From assembly GCA_041740995.1 (NCBI GenBank), contig JBGSKY010000071.1:1-9674 (forward strand): 9,674 bases of DNA. The letters run 5' to 3'. Under the pieces are notes generated by a model. The model saw only the letters and a program-made list of their open reading frames with translations, had not been told where the DNA came from and made no database searches. A program made the position numbers and the translations under genes. Of this stretch, positions 8,281-9,674 are shown in pieces. Position 1 is the first letter of the stretch. Every line of letters begins with the position of its first letter. The stretch comes from JBGSKY01 sp041740995 (GTDB taxonomy: Bacteria; Planctomycetota; Planctomycetia; Pirellulales; Pirellulaceae).

Positions 8281-8393
8281 GTCCTTCGGGTTTGGGTTTG
8301 GAATTTTGTGACTCGCTGTGTTTGCGCACAGAGTTGATCACGGGTCAGAGTCGCCAGATTTTATTCAAATGACTCCCACCCCAAACCCAGGAC
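8281..8393 (+). promoter_or_regulatory. Large nested inverted repeat that pairs with a ribosome binding site
   Basis: The outer arms are GTCCT (8281-8285) with AGGAC (8389-8393) and GGGTTTGGG (8288-8296) with CCCAAACCC (8380-8388), 14 pairs interrupted only by a TC bulge. Inside are TTTG-G-AAT (8297-8304) with ATTCAAA (8363-8369), GACTC (8310-8314) with GAGTC (8348-8352), and a terminal hairpin CTGTG-TTTGCG-CACAG (8316-8331). The right outer arm contains AGGA (8389-8392), the likely ribosome site of the membrane protein gene starting at 8398. Folding would hide that site. The same structure could instead be a recombination site or DNA cruciform. Confidence 0.5.
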
Positions 8394-8397
8394 TTAC

Positions 8398-8649
8398 ATG
8401 GATTCGTTCGTCCAATTTAGAAAGTACTCGATGCGTAACAAGAATAGTGCCGGGATAGCATGCATTGTACTTTCAATACCCTTGGCATACCTGGCAATCA
8501 AAAATTCGTTTGTAACCCCTACAATTCCATTCGATGATCCTTCTGGCCTAGGCGTCAGTCGAATGGTCGGTGCCTTTTTACCATTTCTGGTCTCGCTATC
8601 GATTGGCCTGTGGCTATTGACCAAAAAGACACCACCGTCAAACTCTTGA
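8398..8649 (+). CDS. Small two-span membrane protein, function unknown
   Basis: The 83-residue product has two likely membrane segments, about 17-37 (NSAGIACIVLSIPLAYLAI) and 55-76 (RMVGAFLPFLVSLSIGLWLL), joined by a short loop with PFDDPSGLG, and a basic then Ser/Pro-rich tail. Both termini are predicted to be cytoplasmic because of flanking Lys/Arg. ATG 8398 is supported by AGGA at 8389-8392, five bases upstream; a second in-frame ATG at 8431 would remove the first 11 residues and is possible. I recognise no family. It lies directly after a large nested inverted repeat and 64 bases before the next gene on the same strand. Its size and setting fit an accessory or cassette-type gene, but it could also be a spurious frame; the two clean spans and ribosome site argue for a real gene. 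Confidence 0.6.
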   Translation: MDSFVQFRKYSMRNKNSAGIACIVLSIPLAYLAIKNSFVTPTIPFDDPSGLGVSRMVGAFLPFLVSLSIGLWLLTKKTPPSNS

Positions 8650-8653
8650 TCGC

Positions 8654-8687
8654 ACTGCGAAATCGTTCTTGCTCCCATTTAAGCAGT
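8654..8687 (+). terminator. Weak stem-loop just after the small membrane gene
   Basis: ACTGC (8654-8658) pairs with GCAGT (8683-8687) and AAAT (8660-8663) with ATTT (8677-8680), leaving a 13-base loop. It starts five bases after the stop at 8649. TAAAAC follows rather than a T-run, so it is at best a weak terminator or mRNA end-protecting hairpin. Confidence 0.25.
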
Positions 8688-8713
8688 TAAAACTCATTAC
8701 CGAGAAACATTCT

Positions 8714-9232
8714 ATGCTTCGAAATGCTTTCATTGTTATTCTGCTTGTGGCGAGCGCCTTACCAGCATCCGCGCAAGATGACCGTCTGAGCGTAACCACT
8801 GATCCACTCGATAAATCGACACTTGTTTGTGACATAAAGTACGCAAGATTCAAGGTTCCCAAGAACTGGAATCCTAATAGGGGAACAGGGAAAACCTATG
8901 CCGTACTCACAATTCAAGGCGAAACATACCCAAACGTATCTCGAATGCTTATGGTCGATGTTGGAAAACCCACTGAGTCCAACGCAAAATTAACCGCAGA
9001 GGCTTTTGCAAGAATGTGGAAGGGGACACTTCAAAAAGAAACTGTCCGAATCGATAAGGAAGAAGGATTTCGCGTTAATATTCCGCCAACACATAAAGAG
9101 CTCCAACCGGTCGACTGCGTCATCGTATTTCATCGCGAACGCGTGTTCATTCTTATGGGTGGAGGAAAGACAGCCGACGGGTTGTCAAAAACTTTGGACG
9201 AAGTCATTGCATCCTGGACTTGGAAACCATAG
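8714..9232 (+). CDS. Sec-exported 172-residue protein, possible PsbP/MOG1-like fold
   Basis: The product starts MLRNAFIVILLVASALPASAQDD, a textbook Sec signal peptide with cleavage most likely after ASA at residue 20. I chose ATG 8714 because it begins this signal; an in-frame TTG at 8669 would add 15 charged residues before it. The mature protein of about 150 residues opens with strands and the motif YARFKVPKNWNPNRG (43-57), has a helical middle (LTAEAFARMWKGTLQKE, 93-109), then strands (DCVIVFHRERVFILMGGG, 134-151) and a closing helix GLSKTLDEVIASWTW. That layout (a short start resembling 'F..P..W', central helix, final 'F..I..S..W' helix) recalls the PsbP/MOG1/DUF1795 fold. No catalytic motif or lipobox is visible. 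Function is unknown. It ends immediately before the attC-like palindrome at 9234. Confidence 0.8.
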   Translation: MLRNAFIVILLVASALPASAQDDRLSVTTDPLDKSTLVCDIKYARFKVPKNWNPNRGTGKTYAVLTIQGETYPNVSRMLMVDVGKPTESNAKLTAEAFARMWKGTLQKETVRIDKEEGFRVNIPPTHKELQPVDCVIVFHRERVFILMGGGKTADGLSKTLDEVIASWTWKP

Positions 9233-9233
9233 G

Positions 9234-9322
9234 ACGAACAGAACGTTGGACCTAAGGCCGACTTGCGCGGTTCTCGTGATGGAGAGTCAATTGGTTCGGC
9301 CTCGGTCAACGTGGTCGTTCGT
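9234..9322 (+). repeat. 89-base imperfect palindrome with integron attC-like architecture
   Basis: Paired segments from outside in are ACGAAC (9234-9239) with GTTCGT (9317-9322); ACGTTG (9243-9248) with CAACGT (9307-9312); ACC (9250-9252) with GGT (9304-9306); and AGGCCGA (9255-9261) with TCGGCCT (9296-9302). That makes 22 pairs. The bulges are uneven: AGA against GGTC, a single extra G at 9249 on one arm, and TA against C. The 34-base loop holds a small hairpin, TCTC-GTGATG-GGAGA region. This order (outer boxes ending AAC and starting GTT, unpaired spacer, inner boxes with an extrahelical G, variable loop) matches attC sites, and it lies between the stop of one gene and the start of the next. 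The outer boxes do not fit the usual RYYYAAC/GTTRRRY consensus and no integrase is in view. A structured intergenic terminator is the main alternative. Confidence 0.45.
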
Positions 9323-9339
9323 TGCGATAGAATACTGGC

Positions 9340-9674
9340 ATGGATACCGTATACATCGAAACATCAGTTGTCAGCCACGCGACGGCCTGGCCGAGCAAGA
9401 ATCCCGCGATCGCGGTCCTGCAGGCTCAAGCAAAGCAATGGCTAGAAGCGGAGGCTCCGAAATTTCGACTGGTAACTTCTCAATTCGTCATTGACGAAGC
9501 ATCTCGTGGTGATCCAGAGCGGCCGGAGCTCAATCTTCGCGGCGTCGTCGCGATCGCACCCGCTTCGACAGACATTCCTCTTGTCAACATTCCCCACCTC
9601 TATGCCGTTGCCCGCGGCTACCAAGATGCATTCAACCTCCCGCTAGACACGTTCACCGACTCGGGCAAAGCCCT
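9340..9674 (+). CDS. PIN-domain protein, partial; possible fusion with hydrolase segment
   Basis: The frame runs off the window, giving 111 complete codons. Residues 1-58 are a clear PIN-domain start of the VapC-like type: MDTVYIETSVVSHATAWPS, then KFRLVTSQFVIDEASRGDPE, with the acidic residues E7 and D52/E53 in the places expected for metal-dependent RNase activity. After about residue 60 the usual PIN continuation (helices ending in a conserved ALHIA-type motif) is missing. Instead there is PELNLRGVVAIAPAS and YAVARGYQDAFNLPLDTFTDSGKA, which read like the middle of an alpha/beta-hydrolase of the secretory-lipase kind. GC rises from about 54% (9341-9510) to about 60% (9511-9674). The frame stays open across the join. 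No antitoxin gene precedes it; the 107-base gap is filled by the attC-like palindrome. The first half is confident; the second is inference, and an assembly chimera at the sequence end is a serious possibility. Confidence 0.65.
   Translation, partial: MDTVYIETSVVSHATAWPSKNPAIAVLQAQAKQWLEAEAPKFRLVTSQFVIDEASRGDPERPELNLRGVVAIAPASTDIPLVNIPHLYAVARGYQDAFNLPLDTFTDSGKA

Larger units (their letters stand above)
7757..8397. other. About 640 bases without a convincing gene
   Basis: Open frames exist on both strands but all are short, overlap one another and resemble no family. The longest - strand one (7773-8015, 80 codons) stops 16 bases before the GTG of the Tat-exported protein gene and could in principle be a leader peptide, but nothing supports it. 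The region holds a perfect hairpin (7857-7873), competing inverted repeats (7888-7929), a 7-base inverted repeat (AAGCGTG 8027-8033 with CACGCTT 8087-8093) and a large nested structure (8281-8393). It separates the divergent gene blocks, so it should contain promoters for both; I could not identify them. Confidence 0.5.

Noticed and set aside
9006..9494. 162-codon + strand frame overlapping the secreted protein gene and the PIN gene
   Set aside because: It is out of frame with both supported genes, crosses the palindrome and has no motif.
1..9674. CRISPR array, tRNA, rRNA or insertion sequence
   Set aside because: No regularly spaced direct repeats, no cloverleaf-like segment with a CCA-type end, no rRNA-like stretch and no transposase motif were seen on either strand by eye.

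Overview
The window looks like chromosomal DNA of a planctomycete, probably a Pirellulales/Rhodopirellula-type organism. The main evidence is a large secreted protein with a planctomycete cytochrome c (PSCyt1), DUF1549 and DUF1553 domains, followed by a Tat-exported DUF1501 protein. This pair is present in many copies in Planctomycetes and rare elsewhere. Base composition is moderate, strong Shine-Dalgarno sites are mostly absent, and there are Tat and Sec signal peptides, all of which fit. The exact genus cannot be read from the sequence.

Layout. Positions 1-127 are non-coding leader with two palindromes. Positions 128-5864 hold three genes on the + strand: PSCyt1-DUF1549-DUF1553 protein, DUF1501 protein, and a multi-membrane-span acyltransferase of the COG4299/HGSNAT-NagX type. 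A strong hairpin (4529-4556) lies between the second and third. Positions 5865-6250 show no convincing gene. Positions 6251-7756 hold two - strand genes: a DUF1275 (YoaK) membrane protein and a Tat-exported protein of unknown function. Positions 7757-8397 are about 640 bases without a convincing gene but with several inverted repeats. From 8398 to the end are three + strand reading frames: a two-span small membrane protein, a Sec-exported 172-residue protein, and a PIN-domain protein cut by the window end.

How the genes may work together. The PSCyt1-DUF1549-DUF1553 and DUF1501 proteins are taken as an exported partner pair. DUF1501 belongs to the alkaline-phosphatase/sulfatase-like fold, and the pair is often linked by inference to polysaccharide turnover. 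The acyltransferase downstream would fit sugar acetylation, but this is inference only. No shared pathway is visible for the two - strand genes.

The most unusual part is the right end. Immediately after the stop codon of the 172-residue gene there is an 89-base imperfect palindrome (9234-9322) with nested arms, small asymmetric bulges and a long variable loop, just before the PIN gene. Its architecture resembles an integron attC site, although the core boxes deviate from consensus and no integrase is in the window. A second nested structure (8281-8393) ends on the likely ribosome binding site of the small membrane protein and could hide it. The PIN reading frame stops resembling a PIN protein after about residue 58 and then resembles an alpha/beta-hydrolase (secretory-lipase-like) segment, with a rise in GC. 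This suggests a recombination or assembly junction near 9511-9522. No RNA genes, CRISPR arrays or insertion sequences were seen.
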